From positions 1 to 45,090 of the forward strand of contig JAFZDQ010000047.1 of assembly GCA_017561085.1 (NCBI GenBank): a stretch of 45,090 nt of DNA, given 5' to 3'. A program made the position numbers and the translations under genes. Below, one piece after another: positions 30,874-40,190 of the stretch (positions within the stretch are counted from its first letter, which is position 1; each line of letters opens with the position of its first letter). The notes under the pieces are model-generated. The model was not told the DNA's origin. It ran no database searches and saw only the letters and a list, made by a program, of their open reading frames with translations. The stretch comes from Lachnospiraceae bacterium (GTDB taxonomy: Bacteria; Bacillota; Clostridia; Lachnospirales; Lachnospiraceae).

Positions 30874-32300
30874 AAAAGAATGTTGTTTTAGTTAATTTGT
30901 TTTGGAAATTTGCGGAGCGCTGTGGAGCCCAACTGGTACAGTTTATTGTATCTGTTGTTTTGGCGAGAATTTTATTGCCGGAGGTTTATGGAACTGTAAC
31001 GTTAGTGCTTGTGTTTACAAGATTGTTGCAGGTATTCGTGGATAGCGGTTTCGGAAATGCGTTAATTCAAAAGAAAGATGCAGACGAATTGGATTTTTCA
31101 TCTGTATTTTATTTCAATATTGTTGCTTGTAGTTTGATGTATGTCGGAATGTACTTGGTAGCACCGTATATTGCGATGTTTTATGAAGATATGTCTCTTA
31201 TACCTATCATTAGGGTGATGAGTTTATCTATTGTTGTTTCGGGTCTTAAGAATGTTCAGCAGGCGTATGTCTCTCGGACTTTACAGTTTAAACGTTTCTT
31301 TTATGCAACTTTGTGCGGAACCATATCATCCGGTGTTGTGGGTGTTTTTATGGCGCTTCGGGGTGCCGGCGTATGGGCACTTGTCGGACAGCATCTGACC
31401 AGTTTGCTTGTAGATACGGTGGTATTGTGGTGGACTGTGAAATGGAGACCGAAATGGATTTTTTCTTTGGAACGTTTGAAAAGGCTATACTCATATGGTT
31501 GGAAGATTTTTCTCTCATCATTGATAGATGTGGGATATAACGATTTGAGACAGTTGATTATCGGCAAACTTTATTCGACTTCCGACTTGGCATTTTATGA
31601 AAAAGGAAAACAGTTTCCGCATTTAATTATTAACAATGTGAATGCATCTATCAGTAGTGTGTTATTTCCGGTGATGGCGAATGCGCAGGATAACCCGCAA
31701 AAGGTCAAAGAAATGACCAGGAAAGCCATTATTACCAGCAGTTATATTATGTCTCCACTTATGATGGGATTGGCATTTACAGCAGAAGCTGTGGTAAGTT
31801 TGGTATTAACTGACAAGTGGCTGTTTTGTGTTCCTTTTATGCGGATTTTCTGTATAACCTATATGTTTTATCCGATTCATACGGCGAATCTGAATGCAGT
31901 AAAAGCATTAGGACGCAGTGATTTGTTTTTAAAGTTGGAAATCATTAAAAAAGGTGTAGGTCTAATTATTTTACTGATCAGTATGCCTTATGGTGTAATG
32001 GCGATGGCATATAGCTTATTAATTTCCAGTTTCACAAGTCAGATTATCAATTCATGGCCCAACAAGAAATTGCTTGATTATGGATATTTGGAACAGTTAA
32101 AGGATATATTGCCAAGTATATTCCTTGCAGTATTTATGGGGATTTGTGTTTTCGTTATAAGGTGGTTAGCATTATCTGATATTGTTACGTTGGTTCTGCA
32201 AGTTTGTTTCGGAGGGTTGCTTTATATCGGATTATCTGCACTATTTAAAATGGAGATTTTCCGACTGCTTATTGACGGTGTGAAAAATAGAAAGAAGTAG
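30870..32300 (+). CDS. Polysaccharide flippase (Wzx-like, MOP superfamily)
   Basis: 476 aa with 12-14 hydrophobic segments. The N-terminal NLFWKFAERCGAQLVQFIVSVVLARILLPEVYG is typical of the WzxC/PST group of lipid-linked oligosaccharide exporters. It would flip the undecaprenyl-linked repeat unit made by the flanking glycosyltransferases. The coding region is more AT-rich than the first three genes of the locus, and this continues in the next two genes, hinting at a composite origin. Confidence 0.92.
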   Translation: MKKNVVLVNLFWKFAERCGAQLVQFIVSVVLARILLPEVYGTVTLVLVFTRLLQVFVDSGFGNALIQKKDADELDFSSVFYFNIVACSLMYVGMYLVAPYIAMFYEDMSLIPIIRVMSLSIVVSGLKNVQQAYVSRTLQFKRFFYATLCGTISSGVVGVFMALRGAGVWALVGQHLTSLLVDTVVLWWTVKWRPKWIFSLERLKRLYSYGWKIFLSSLIDVGYNDLRQLIIGKLYSTSDLAFYEKGKQFPHLIINNVNASISSVLFPVMANAQDNPQKVKEMTRKAIITSSYIMSPLMMGLAFTAEAVVSLVLTDKWLFCVPFMRIFCITYMFYPIHTANLNAVKALGRSDLFLKLEIIKKGVGLIILLISMPYGVMAMAYSLLISSFTSQIINSWPNKKLLDYGYLEQLKDILPSIFLAVFMGICVFVIRWLALSDIVTLVLQVCFGGLLYIGLSALFKMEIFRLLIDGVKNRKK

Positions 32301-32312
32301 GAGTAAATATAT

Positions 32313-33356
32313 ATGAATATTGTAACAGATGATATAGCCGTATCCGTGATTTGTCTTGCATATAATCATGAAAAATATATCAGACAGACCTTGGAAGGAT
32401 TTGTAAATCAGGTAACGGATTTCCGGTACGAAGTGCTTGTACATGATGATGCTTCGACGGATGGAACTAAAGCCATAATCGAAGAATATGTGCACGAATA
32501 TCCTGATATATTTGTGCCGATATATCAGGAAGAAAATCAATATTCAAAGGGGAATCTGCTTATTCCCAAAACACTGTATAAATTAATTCGGGGAAAATAT
32601 GTGGCCAGTTGTGAAGGGGATGATTACTGGTGTGATAATAATAAATTACAAATGCAGTATGATGTTATGGAAAGTAATCCGGAATGCAGCATTTGTATCC
32701 ATAAAGTAAAGTGCATCAATGAAGACGGAAGTGACAATTTAAAGACATTTCCGAATGAAAACAGTTCTATAGGGGAAGGCTTGATTCCGAAAGCCCGGAT
32801 GGCAGAAAAACTATGGAAAAAAGATTCCTATCCATTCCACACATCCAGTTATTTTGTACGAAGAAGTGTCTATGATAAAAAGAGAGAATTGTTTGAATCA
32901 GAGAGTTGGGTTTACAAAATAAACGGAGATGCCAGTACGATGTGGATGAGCCTTTATCTTGGCGATTTTTATTATATTGATAAAGTAATGTCCAGAAGGA
33001 GATTAGAGGTTCCGGGGAGCTATAACGAACGCTTGAAAAAGTCAAGTGCCGAACTAAAATTCAAAAAATGGAAAGACAGGATAGAAGGAATTTGGTTATA
33101 TGATGAATATAGCCAAAAGGAGTTTCATCCATTGATTCAATATTATATAATAGATTCCGTTGCAAAAAGGATAAAAGTAGATTTAGATGATCCGTTTGTG
33201 ATTTTGCGGCAATGTGGAATTACTTTCAAGGATGTTGTGGGTAAGGTGAAAGTCAGAATATCGGCATTACTTGCATTTGTTTATTTATTTCCGTCATCAA
33301 TCCGTTTTATTCGAAGATTATGGGTAAAATGGGATGCGGCTAAGGGAAAGTTATGA
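32313..33356 (+). CDS. Family 2 glycosyltransferase
   Basis: 347 aa. GT2 motifs: VSVICLAYNHEKYIRQTLEGFVNQ, YEVLVHDDASTDGT, GKYVASCEGDDYWCDNNKLQMQ. The E-G-D-D-Y-W form is typical of capsule glycosyltransferases. A GGAG site precedes the ATG. It starts 12 bp after the flippase stop codon. Confidence 0.9.
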   Translation: MNIVTDDIAVSVICLAYNHEKYIRQTLEGFVNQVTDFRYEVLVHDDASTDGTKAIIEEYVHEYPDIFVPIYQEENQYSKGNLLIPKTLYKLIRGKYVASCEGDDYWCDNNKLQMQYDVMESNPECSICIHKVKCINEDGSDNLKTFPNENSSIGEGLIPKARMAEKLWKKDSYPFHTSSYFVRRSVYDKKRELFESESWVYKINGDASTMWMSLYLGDFYYIDKVMSRRRLEVPGSYNERLKKSSAELKFKKWKDRIEGIWLYDEYSQKEFHPLIQYYIIDSVAKRIKVDLDDPFVILRQCGITFKDVVGKVKVRISALLAFVYLFPSSIRFIRRLWVKWDAAKGKL

Positions 33357-33376
33357 ATTAAGAGAGGTTATTGTCT

Positions 33377-34072
33377 ATGAAAGAAAAACTGATTATTATA
33401 GGAACCAGTTCGTCAGCAAGGCATGTATATGAGTTTGTAAAAGATTATGGCTTATTTGAAATATTGGGCTTTGCGGTTGACAGAGCGTATATAGAACAGG
33501 ATAAGTTCTGTGATTTGCCTGTATATGCAATAGAAGATTTAGATACCATTATCGACAAGAAAGAAGTTAAATTGTTTGTTGCTGTTTTGTGGAACAGACT
33601 GAATGCAGACAGACGTTACCTGTATGAAAGATTGAAAGCAGATGGGTATCAGTTTGCAAATATTATTGCGCCTACGGCCATCGTACGTGGTAAAGTAACA
33701 GAAAATTCCAATTGCTGGCTTCATGATTATGTAATGATACAGCCCAATGCCGTAGTGGGAGAAAATTGTTTGTTGATGGCATTTTCTCTGGTGGGTTCTT
33801 CCGTGCAGTTGGGGGCGCATTGCTTTATGGGAACCAAGAGTACAATTGCCGGAAAAAGTAATGTAGGTGAGCAGACTTTTGTAGGGATTAATTGTACCGT
33901 ATTTGACGGAACCAATGTTGGCGATAAATGTATTTTAGGTGCCTGTACATCTGTAAAAAGGCACGTGGAGAGTTATTCGATTGTAAAGACAAATAGTGAT
34001 AGTACCGCAACTATTCAGATGGAAGAAGATACCATAGAGTCCAAATTATTGTTTAAGAAGAATGTACGCTAA
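33377..34072 (+). CDS. NeuD/PglD-like hexapeptide-repeat acyltransferase
   Basis: 231 aa. The N-terminal Rossmann-like part (KLIIIGTSSSARHVYEFV, residues 1-90) is followed by a left-handed beta-helix of hexapeptide repeats (IIAPTAIVRGKV to the INCTVFDGTNVGDKCILGA region). This layout is shared by NeuD sialic acid O-acetyltransferases and PglD amino-sugar N-acetyltransferases. With the DegT aminotransferase downstream, N-acylation of an amino sugar is the likelier job. Start at the ATG at 33377 (AGAGAGG 9 nt upstream) rather than the TTG at 33371. Confidence 0.85.
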   Translation: MKEKLIIIGTSSSARHVYEFVKDYGLFEILGFAVDRAYIEQDKFCDLPVYAIEDLDTIIDKKEVKLFVAVLWNRLNADRRYLYERLKADGYQFANIIAPTAIVRGKVTENSNCWLHDYVMIQPNAVVGENCLLMAFSLVGSSVQLGAHCFMGTKSTIAGKSNVGEQTFVGINCTVFDGTNVGDKCILGACTSVKRHVESYSIVKTNSDSTATIQMEEDTIESKLLFKKNVR

Positions 34073-34098
34073 GCAGCGTAATAAAAGGAGATTAGCTT

Positions 34099-34572
34099 AT
34101 GCAGGCAAATGTAATGGGAAGATTTTTTGAGGAGTTTGTAGAAGGAGAACAGATTGAACATTGTTTTTCGAAAACCATTTTTGAAAGCGATAATAACCTG
34201 TTTTCATTGATTACCATGAATGCACATCCGGTGCATACCAATGCAGATTATGCGTCCAAGCAGCAACATGGACAGGTACTGGTAGTAGGTACCCTGGTGC
34301 TTAGCCTGGTAGTAGGACTTACCGTGACGGATATCAGCGGAAAGGCAGTTGCAAACTTAGACTATGAAAAGGTAGAGCATCTGGCTCCTGTTTTTGTGGG
34401 AGATACTCTTTACGCGCGTTCGACCGTGCTTTCCTGCAGGGAATCCAAGAAGAAAAATGACAGAGGAATTATCTATATTGAAACGGTAGGATATAACCAG
34501 AACGGTGTTGAAGTGATTCGTTTAAGACGTCATGTACTTGTGAAAAAATCAAATTTTGTTGAGGAGAAATAG
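34099..34572 (+). CDS. MaoC-family hydratase/dehydratase
   Basis: 157 aa with a single hot-dog fold. The hydratase-2 region reads LITMNAHPVHTNADYASKQQHGQVLVVGTLVLSL; Asn-His and the PxHxN/D-x-x-YA layout resemble mesaconyl-CoA hydratase/beta-methylmalyl-CoA dehydratase members of the family. It would add or remove water on an enoyl-CoA type thioester. It directly precedes a CitE-like lyase, the same pairing known in the ethylmalonyl-CoA pathway (Mch with Mcl). An AAAAGGAG site precedes the ATG. The substrate is inferred. Confidence 0.87.
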   Translation: MQANVMGRFFEEFVEGEQIEHCFSKTIFESDNNLFSLITMNAHPVHTNADYASKQQHGQVLVVGTLVLSLVVGLTVTDISGKAVANLDYEKVEHLAPVFVGDTLYARSTVLSCRESKKKNDRGIIYIETVGYNQNGVEVIRLRRHVLVKKSNFVEEK

Positions 34573-34573
34573 A

Positions 34574-35455
34574 ATGAAGTATTTACTTAGAAGTATGCTT
34601 TTCGTACCCGCATACAGCGAGAAGTTTATTGATAAAGCCATTGATTGTGATGCAGATGCCATTATTTTTGATATGGAGGATTCTGTGCCGCCTACCAAAC
34701 GTGCCGAAGCAAGACAGATATTATCCGGCTATCTGGAAAAGAAAACCTTTTCCGGAAGACAGCTGTTTATCCGCGTAAATGAATTGGAAACCGAAGATTT
34801 GGAAGAAGATTTGAAAGTGATTCAGGATGGACAAATTCTGGGAATCGTGGCACCCAAAATCAGAAATACGGAAGATATTGATGCTTTTGTAAAGAAATTG
34901 GAAGAATGTGAAGCCCGCTGTGGTTTGGAAGAGGGAACTCTTAAGATTTTACCCCTGATTGAGACTGCAGATGCTGTGTTAAACGTACAGAGTATCGCGG
35001 GAAGTAATGAAAGAGTAATTGCACTTTTGTTTGGCGGTGAAGATTTCCTTGACAGCATTTGGGGCAGACATGATTATCCACCCAAAGCATTTGATGTACC
35101 CAGGGCAATGGTAGCGATGGCGGCCAGAATGCATGGAATTCTGCCCATCGATACGCCTTACCTGGATTTAAAGAATGAAGAAGGCTTTAAGCAGGAAGAA
35201 AGAGAATCCTGTTCTCTTGGTTATGCAGGTATTTTGCTTGTTAATCCCAGACAGATTCCCTGGGCCCATGAGTGCTTTACACCTTCCGAGGAGGAAATTG
35301 CGGAAGCAAGAGCCATTATGGAAGCAGTGGAGAATGCCAAAACTACCGGCGGAAGCATTGCAACCTTAAACGGCAAGATGATTGGACCTCCTATGAGGAA
35401 AAGAGCACAAAAGGTAGTGCAGATTGCAGACTTAATCAAAGCAAAGGAAAAATAA
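34574..35455 (+). CDS. CitE-like (HpcH/HpaI family) acyl-CoA lyase, copy 1
   Basis: 293 aa. TIM-barrel family with RSMLFVPAYSEKFIDKA, the metal-binding FDMEDSVPPTKRAEAR, ILPLIETADAVLNV, and FGGEDFLDSIWG. The C-terminal lid (SIATLNGKMIGPPMRKRAQ) is present as in malyl- and citramalyl-CoA lyases. The usual I-H-P near the active-site rim is V-N-P here. No citF or citD is nearby, so it is not a citrate lyase subunit. It starts at the ATG at 34574 with GAGGAG upstream. It may condense glyoxylate or pyruvate with an acyl-CoA. Confidence 0.87.
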   Translation: MKYLLRSMLFVPAYSEKFIDKAIDCDADAIIFDMEDSVPPTKRAEARQILSGYLEKKTFSGRQLFIRVNELETEDLEEDLKVIQDGQILGIVAPKIRNTEDIDAFVKKLEECEARCGLEEGTLKILPLIETADAVLNVQSIAGSNERVIALLFGGEDFLDSIWGRHDYPPKAFDVPRAMVAMAARMHGILPIDTPYLDLKNEEGFKQEERESCSLGYAGILLVNPRQIPWAHECFTPSEEEIAEARAIMEAVENAKTTGGSIATLNGKMIGPPMRKRAQKVVQIADLIKAKEK

Positions 35456-35456
35456 G

Positions 35457-36281
35457 ATGGGGCAGTCAGATGAAACTTGGCTTTTTGTACCGGCCAAAGG
35501 GAAGTTTTTGGATAAATTTGAAGAAATTGAATCGGAAATCATTATCTTGGATTTAGAGGATTCTTTGGCACCGGAGCAAAAGGAAGAAGGGCTTGAACTG
35601 GCGCAAAAAGTCATAGAACGCTTCGGAAAAGAACGGACTATTTATGTGCGGGTAAATTCCGGAGAGCGGTTGATATTCGAGTTGCAGAACTTGAGGAATT
35701 ATGAGTTTGACGGGTACATGATTCCGAAGTTTGAAAATCCTGATTTTTTGGAGGAATACGAGGAACTTCTGACAGGTAAAAAGGTGATTGCGCTGGTGGA
35801 GAGCATCAAAGGAATCTTTTCGCTGGAGAAAATTGCAAGTCATCCGCTTGTTAATATTCTGGCGTTCGGCGGAGAGGATTTTTGTAAGGAAATATCCATG
35901 GAAGCAGGCGAGGAAGCAACCATTTATGCCCGGAATCAATTGGTGATGTATGCTGCATTTAACGGGAAAACTGCGCTGGATTCCATCAGTTTGGAAATCC
36001 GTGATATGGAGATTTTTGCCGGACAATACCAAAAGTCCAAACGGATGGGCTTTAACGGAAAGCTGTTAATTCATCCGAATCAGGCCCGGGCGGTGCGGAA
36101 GTACCGGGAAAAGTTTGATAAACAGAGGTTGCAAAGAATTATTGATATCTATAATGATAGTAAAGAGGCAATCGTTCAAATAGACGGGCAGGTATATGAA
36201 CCCCCGCATATTGAAAAAATAAAGAAGTATTTACAGAATTTTCAAGGAGAATTGTTGAATGGTGAAAAGTGGGCAATTTAG
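35457..36281 (+). CDS. CitE-like acyl-CoA lyase, copy 2 (divergent paralogue)
   Basis: 274 aa, one base after copy 1. It has ETWLFVPAKGKFLDKF, ILDLEDSLAPEQKEEG, MIPKFENP, ALVESIKGIFSL, AFGGEDFCKEI and the intact GKLLIHPNQARAV. It lacks the first-residue RS of copy 1. Both copies keep the Glu-Asp metal pair. Two unequal lyases side by side suggest a heteromer or two successive steps on related thioesters. Its 3' end overlaps the carboxyltransferase gene by 23 bp. Confidence 0.85.
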   Translation: MGQSDETWLFVPAKGKFLDKFEEIESEIIILDLEDSLAPEQKEEGLELAQKVIERFGKERTIYVRVNSGERLIFELQNLRNYEFDGYMIPKFENPDFLEEYEELLTGKKVIALVESIKGIFSLEKIASHPLVNILAFGGEDFCKEISMEAGEEATIYARNQLVMYAAFNGKTALDSISLEIRDMEIFAGQYQKSKRMGFNGKLLIHPNQARAVRKYREKFDKQRLQRIIDIYNDSKEAIVQIDGQVYEPPHIEKIKKYLQNFQGELLNGEKWAI

Positions 36282-37782
36282 CGAATTGATAGAAAAGAAA
36301 AATGCTGTACACAGTATCGGCAGGGAAGAAAAGCAACACGCTGCCGGAAAACTTACGGCATGGGAGCGAATCAATTTACTGATTGATGAAGGTACCTTTG
36401 TGGAAACGGACATGCTGTTAGAGCACAGATGTACCTATTTTGGCATGGAAAATAAGAAAAAAGAAGGTGACGGCGTTATTACCGGTTACGGAAAAGTGGA
36501 GGGCCGTACCGTTTGTGTTTACGCCCAGGATTTTACCGTATTTGGCGGTTCTATCAGTGAGATGAATGCCAGAAAAATTGCCAGTATTCAGAAGAAAGCC
36601 TTAGAAATGATGGTACCGGTCGTAGCTTTGTTTGATTCCGGCGGAGCCCGTGTACAGGAAGGAATTCAGGGCTTGTCCGGGCATGGACATATCTTTTATA
36701 ATAACGTGAAAGCATCCGGGAAGGTGCCGCAGATTTCCGCGATTATGGGAACCTGTGCCGGCGGTGCATCTTATTCGCCTGCACTTACCGACTTTATTGT
36801 TATGGTGGACAAAACCAGTAATATGTTTATTACAGGTCCGAAGGTAGTAAAGGCTGCCATCGGACAGGAGGTTACTATGGATGAACTTGGCGGAACACAG
36901 GTGCATGCCAAGATCAGCGGTATTGCTGACCATGTGGCTGCGAATGATGAAGACTGTATCCGCTTTGTAAAGACATTGCTGAGATATTTACCTGACAATT
37001 ACAGGGAAATGCCGCAAGTGTTGAATGAATATAAGTTTACTTTAAATAAAAAGCCCGATATCAATGCCATTATTCCGGAATCGGCAAGACATGCTTATGA
37101 TATGCATAAAGTGATTGAGTGTATTATTGATGACGGAAGCGGAACGGAAATCAAAGGGGAACATGCTACTAATATTATTACCATGTTTGCCAGAGTCGGC
37201 GGCTATCCTGTAGGTATTGTAGCAAACCAATCTGCGGAAAAGGCAGGCTGTATTGATATTGATGCGGCTGATAAGGCAGCCAGATTTATCCGTATCTGTG
37301 ACAGCTTTAACATTCCCCTTTTAAATCTTGTGGATGTATCAGGGTTCTTCCCCGGCAAAGAGCAGGAGCAGAAGGGAATTATCCGTCACGGTGCCAAGAT
37401 GCTGTTTGCGTATAGCGAGGCAGAAGTTTTGAAGATCACTACCATTATCCGCAAGGCATATGGCGGTTCTTATCTTGCTATGTGCAGTAAGGAGATGGGG
37501 GCTGATATGGTATTTGCATGGCCTAAGGCGGAAATGGCAGTTATGAGTGCCAAAGCGGCAATTGATGTTCTTTACAGAAAGGCAGATGAAGAAGAAAAAG
37601 CAAATCGTCTGCAGGAATATGAAGAGCAGTTTTTGAATCCTTATGAAGCGGCGCATATGGGCTATGTGGATGAAGTGATTGAGCCGGCTATGACCAGAGA
37701 TTACATTTTAAAAGTGCTTCGCAATAATTGGGAAAGTATGGCTCGTAAAGAGAAATATTTCCATCAGAATATACCGTTATAG
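36259..37782 (+). CDS. Acyl-CoA carboxylase carboxyltransferase (beta) subunit
   Basis: 507 aa, full length for propionyl/acetyl-CoA carboxylase beta or the methylmalonyl-CoA decarboxylase alpha subunit. Crotonase-fold motifs: LTAWERINLLIDEGTF, VVALFDSGGARVQEG, ISAIMGTCAGGASYSPALTDF, and the C-terminal GGSYLAMCSKEMGADMVFAWP. No biotin carboxylase or biotin carrier gene is in the window, so the partners are encoded elsewhere. It would supply or remove a carboxyl group on an acyl-CoA used by the neighbouring lyases. AAGGAG precedes the ATG. Confidence 0.93.
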   Translation: MVKSGQFSELIEKKNAVHSIGREEKQHAAGKLTAWERINLLIDEGTFVETDMLLEHRCTYFGMENKKKEGDGVITGYGKVEGRTVCVYAQDFTVFGGSISEMNARKIASIQKKALEMMVPVVALFDSGGARVQEGIQGLSGHGHIFYNNVKASGKVPQISAIMGTCAGGASYSPALTDFIVMVDKTSNMFITGPKVVKAAIGQEVTMDELGGTQVHAKISGIADHVAANDEDCIRFVKTLLRYLPDNYREMPQVLNEYKFTLNKKPDINAIIPESARHAYDMHKVIECIIDDGSGTEIKGEHATNIITMFARVGGYPVGIVANQSAEKAGCIDIDAADKAARFIRICDSFNIPLLNLVDVSGFFPGKEQEQKGIIRHGAKMLFAYSEAEVLKITTIIRKAYGGSYLAMCSKEMGADMVFAWPKAEMAVMSAKAAIDVLYRKADEEEKANRLQEYEEQFLNPYEAAHMGYVDEVIEPAMTRDYILKVLRNNWESMARKEKYFHQNIPL

Positions 37783-37805
37783 GGCATGTAGAAAGGAATT
37801 GAGTA

Positions 37806-38999
37806 ATGAAAAAGATATTGATGCTTGGAGGTGCAATGTCACAGATTCCGGCAATCAAAAAGGCCAAGGAACTGGGATATTATGTCATTACGTGTGATTA
37901 TTTGCCTAATAATCCGGGGCATGCATTTTCTGATGAATATGTAAATATCAGTACTGTGGATAAAGAAGCCGTTTTATCCTTTGCAAAGGATAAAAAGATT
38001 GACGGAATTGTTGCATATGCTTCAGATCCTGCGGCAGCAACTGCGGCATACGTAAGCGAAAAATTAGGTCTTCCGGGAAATCCTTATGATGTAGTGAAGA
38101 TGTTTAGCGAAAAGGACTTGTTTCGGGAATTCCAAAAAAACAATGGTTTTCCGTATCCGCAATTTTATCGTTTGTCAAATATAGAAGAACTGAAAGAAGT
38201 TTGGGATGAAATAGAATTTCCGTGTGTAGTGAAACCTGTAGACTCCTCGGGTAGTAAAGGTGTAGTAAAAATTGACCGGAAGGAAGATTTGGAAAAAGCA
38301 GTTGAAGAAGCATTGCACTTTTCAAGGGGCGGACGTGTAATTATCGAGCAATTTATAGAGACACCTTATAATCATTTGCATGCGGATGGTGTGGTGACGG
38401 ATGGAAAATTGGACTTTGTAGTATTGGGGGATCAGAGATTTCGTAATATGGTTCCGATAGGTACGGCAATTCCTTCCATGGTGGATGAAGAAGTGGTTAG
38501 GAAAGCAACAAAAGAGGTGGCCAGATTTATAGAGAATAGCGGTCTGAAGAATGGTGCGGTTAATATTGAAGTCAGGGTGGCGGCAGATGGAACCGTATAT
38601 ATTATTGAGATTGGTCCCAGAGCCGGAGGAAATTATATTCCGCAGTTAATGTATCATGCTACCGGACAGGATGAAGTTGCGGCAGTATTAAAGCAGGCAA
38701 TGGGGGAAGAATATCCGATTCTGACACCTGAAGAGTTGACTTGTACCTTACAGTATAATATTGGCAGCCTTAAAAATGGAAAATTTAAGGAAGTGTTTGT
38801 GGATGAATATCTTCGCGATAAATTAGTGGAGTTGTACATTTACAAAAAGAAGGGTGATCCTGTTGTGGATTATCAGAACAGTAATGGTGTTGTAGGTGTG
38901 GCAATCATGAAATTTGACAGCTTGGAAGAGCGGGAAAGGACAATTCCTGAGATGCATAACTATATCAAAGTTATAACGGAAGAGGAAGTCTTAGGCTAA
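37806..38999 (+). CDS. ATP-grasp carboxylate-amine ligase
   Basis: 397 aa. An N-terminal preATP-grasp domain (KKILMLGGAMSQIPAIKKAKELGYYVITCD) precedes the ATP-grasp fold: FPCVVKPVDSSGSKGV and the metal-binding IIEIGPRAGGNYIPQL. A C-terminal domain of ~90 residues follows. Such ligases couple a carboxylate to an amine through an acyl phosphate. Between the CoA genes and a sugar aminotransferase, it could join an unusual acid to an amino sugar. The substrates are unknown. Confidence 0.9.
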   Translation: MKKILMLGGAMSQIPAIKKAKELGYYVITCDYLPNNPGHAFSDEYVNISTVDKEAVLSFAKDKKIDGIVAYASDPAAATAAYVSEKLGLPGNPYDVVKMFSEKDLFREFQKNNGFPYPQFYRLSNIEELKEVWDEIEFPCVVKPVDSSGSKGVVKIDRKEDLEKAVEEALHFSRGGRVIIEQFIETPYNHLHADGVVTDGKLDFVVLGDQRFRNMVPIGTAIPSMVDEEVVRKATKEVARFIENSGLKNGAVNIEVRVAADGTVYIIEIGPRAGGNYIPQLMYHATGQDEVAAVLKQAMGEEYPILTPEELTCTLQYNIGSLKNGKFKEVFVDEYLRDKLVELYIYKKKGDPVVDYQNSNGVVGVAIMKFDSLEERERTIPEMHNYIKVITEEEVLG

Positions 39000-39068
39000 G
39001 AGGTCAGATTTTGTTGTGCAGAGCAATAGAAAAAATAGTACAGAAAAAAATTAGTAAAAGAGATAAGT

Positions 39069-40172
39069 ATGGATAAAATTTTGGTTACACGGTCATCGAT
39101 GCCGGCATACGAGGAATATATTTCTGAAATTAAAGAGTTATGGGATTCTCATTGGCTGACTAATATGGGAGTAAAGCATAAGCAATTGCAAAAAGAGCTG
39201 AAAGAATATTTGGGCGTGGAAGGCATTGATTTGCTGACCAACGGACATATGGCATTAGAACTTTCACTTCAGGCATTACAGATGGAGGGAGAGGTTATTA
39301 CTACGCCTTTTACCTTTGCATCCACTACGCATGCAATTGTGCGTAATGGGTTAAAACCGGTTTTTTGTGATATTGACCCGGTAGATTTTACAATCGATGT
39401 GAGCAAAATAGAGGGATTGATTACAGAAAAAACTTGTGCGATTGTGCCGGTCCATGTTTACGGAAATATTTGTAATGTGGAAGAGATAGAGCGGATTGCA
39501 AAGAAACACAATCTGAAGGTGATATACGATGCGGCCCATGCTTTCGGCATTGAATATAAAGGGAAAGGAATCGGCTCTTTCGGAGATGTTTCCTGTTTTA
39601 GTTTCCATGCTACGAAGGTGTTTAATACCATTGAAGGAGGCGCGGTTTGTTTTAAGGATGAAGCTTTTGGACGTGCATTATATGGTCTTAAGAATTTCGG
39701 AATCCGCGGAACTGAAATTGTGGATAGTGTAGGGGCTAATGCAAAGATGAATGAGTTTTGCGCAGCTATGGGAATTTGCAATCTGCGACATATTGAAGAA
39801 GAAATAGCCAAGCGTGAAGTAGTATACAAGCGTTACGTTGAACGGTTACAAGGTGTGGCAGGTTTGCAGATGAATCCGGTGCAGAAGGATGTAAAACCGA
39901 ATTATTCCTACTTCCCTATTGTAATTGATGAGAAAATTTTTGGCATAGACAGAAATGGGTTGTTTGATAGGTTGGCGGAATCAGGTATTGGTGCGAGAAA
40001 GTACTTTTATCCGCTGGCAAATGCATTTGATTGTTATAAGGCGGAATATCATGCATCAGAAACGCCGATTGCACTTGGGATTAGTGAATGCGTACTTACT
40101 TTGCCGATGTATGCAGATTTGTCACTGGAACAGGTAGATATGATTTGTGATTGTATAACAAAGAAATACTAG
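39069..40172 (+). CDS. DegT/DnrJ/EryC1/StrS-family sugar aminotransferase
   Basis: 367 aa, a PLP fold type I enzyme. Landmarks: LTNGHMALELSLQAL, TTPFTFASTTHAI, DAAHAFGIEYKGKGIGSFGD, and the PLP lysine in SFHATKVFNTIEGGA. It would aminate a keto-sugar nucleotide, with the NeuD/PglD-like protein at 33377 as a possible next step. No dehydratase partner is in the window. The ATG follows AAAAGAGA. Confidence 0.92.
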   Translation: MDKILVTRSSMPAYEEYISEIKELWDSHWLTNMGVKHKQLQKELKEYLGVEGIDLLTNGHMALELSLQALQMEGEVITTPFTFASTTHAIVRNGLKPVFCDIDPVDFTIDVSKIEGLITEKTCAIVPVHVYGNICNVEEIERIAKKHNLKVIYDAAHAFGIEYKGKGIGSFGDVSCFSFHATKVFNTIEGGAVCFKDEAFGRALYGLKNFGIRGTEIVDSVGANAKMNEFCAAMGICNLRHIEEEIAKREVVYKRYVERLQGVAGLQMNPVQKDVKPNYSYFPIVIDEKIFGIDRNGLFDRLAESGIGARKYFYPLANAFDCYKAEYHASETPIALGISECVLTLPMYADLSLEQVDMICDCITKKY

Positions 40173-40190
40173 AGAAGGATATGTAATACC

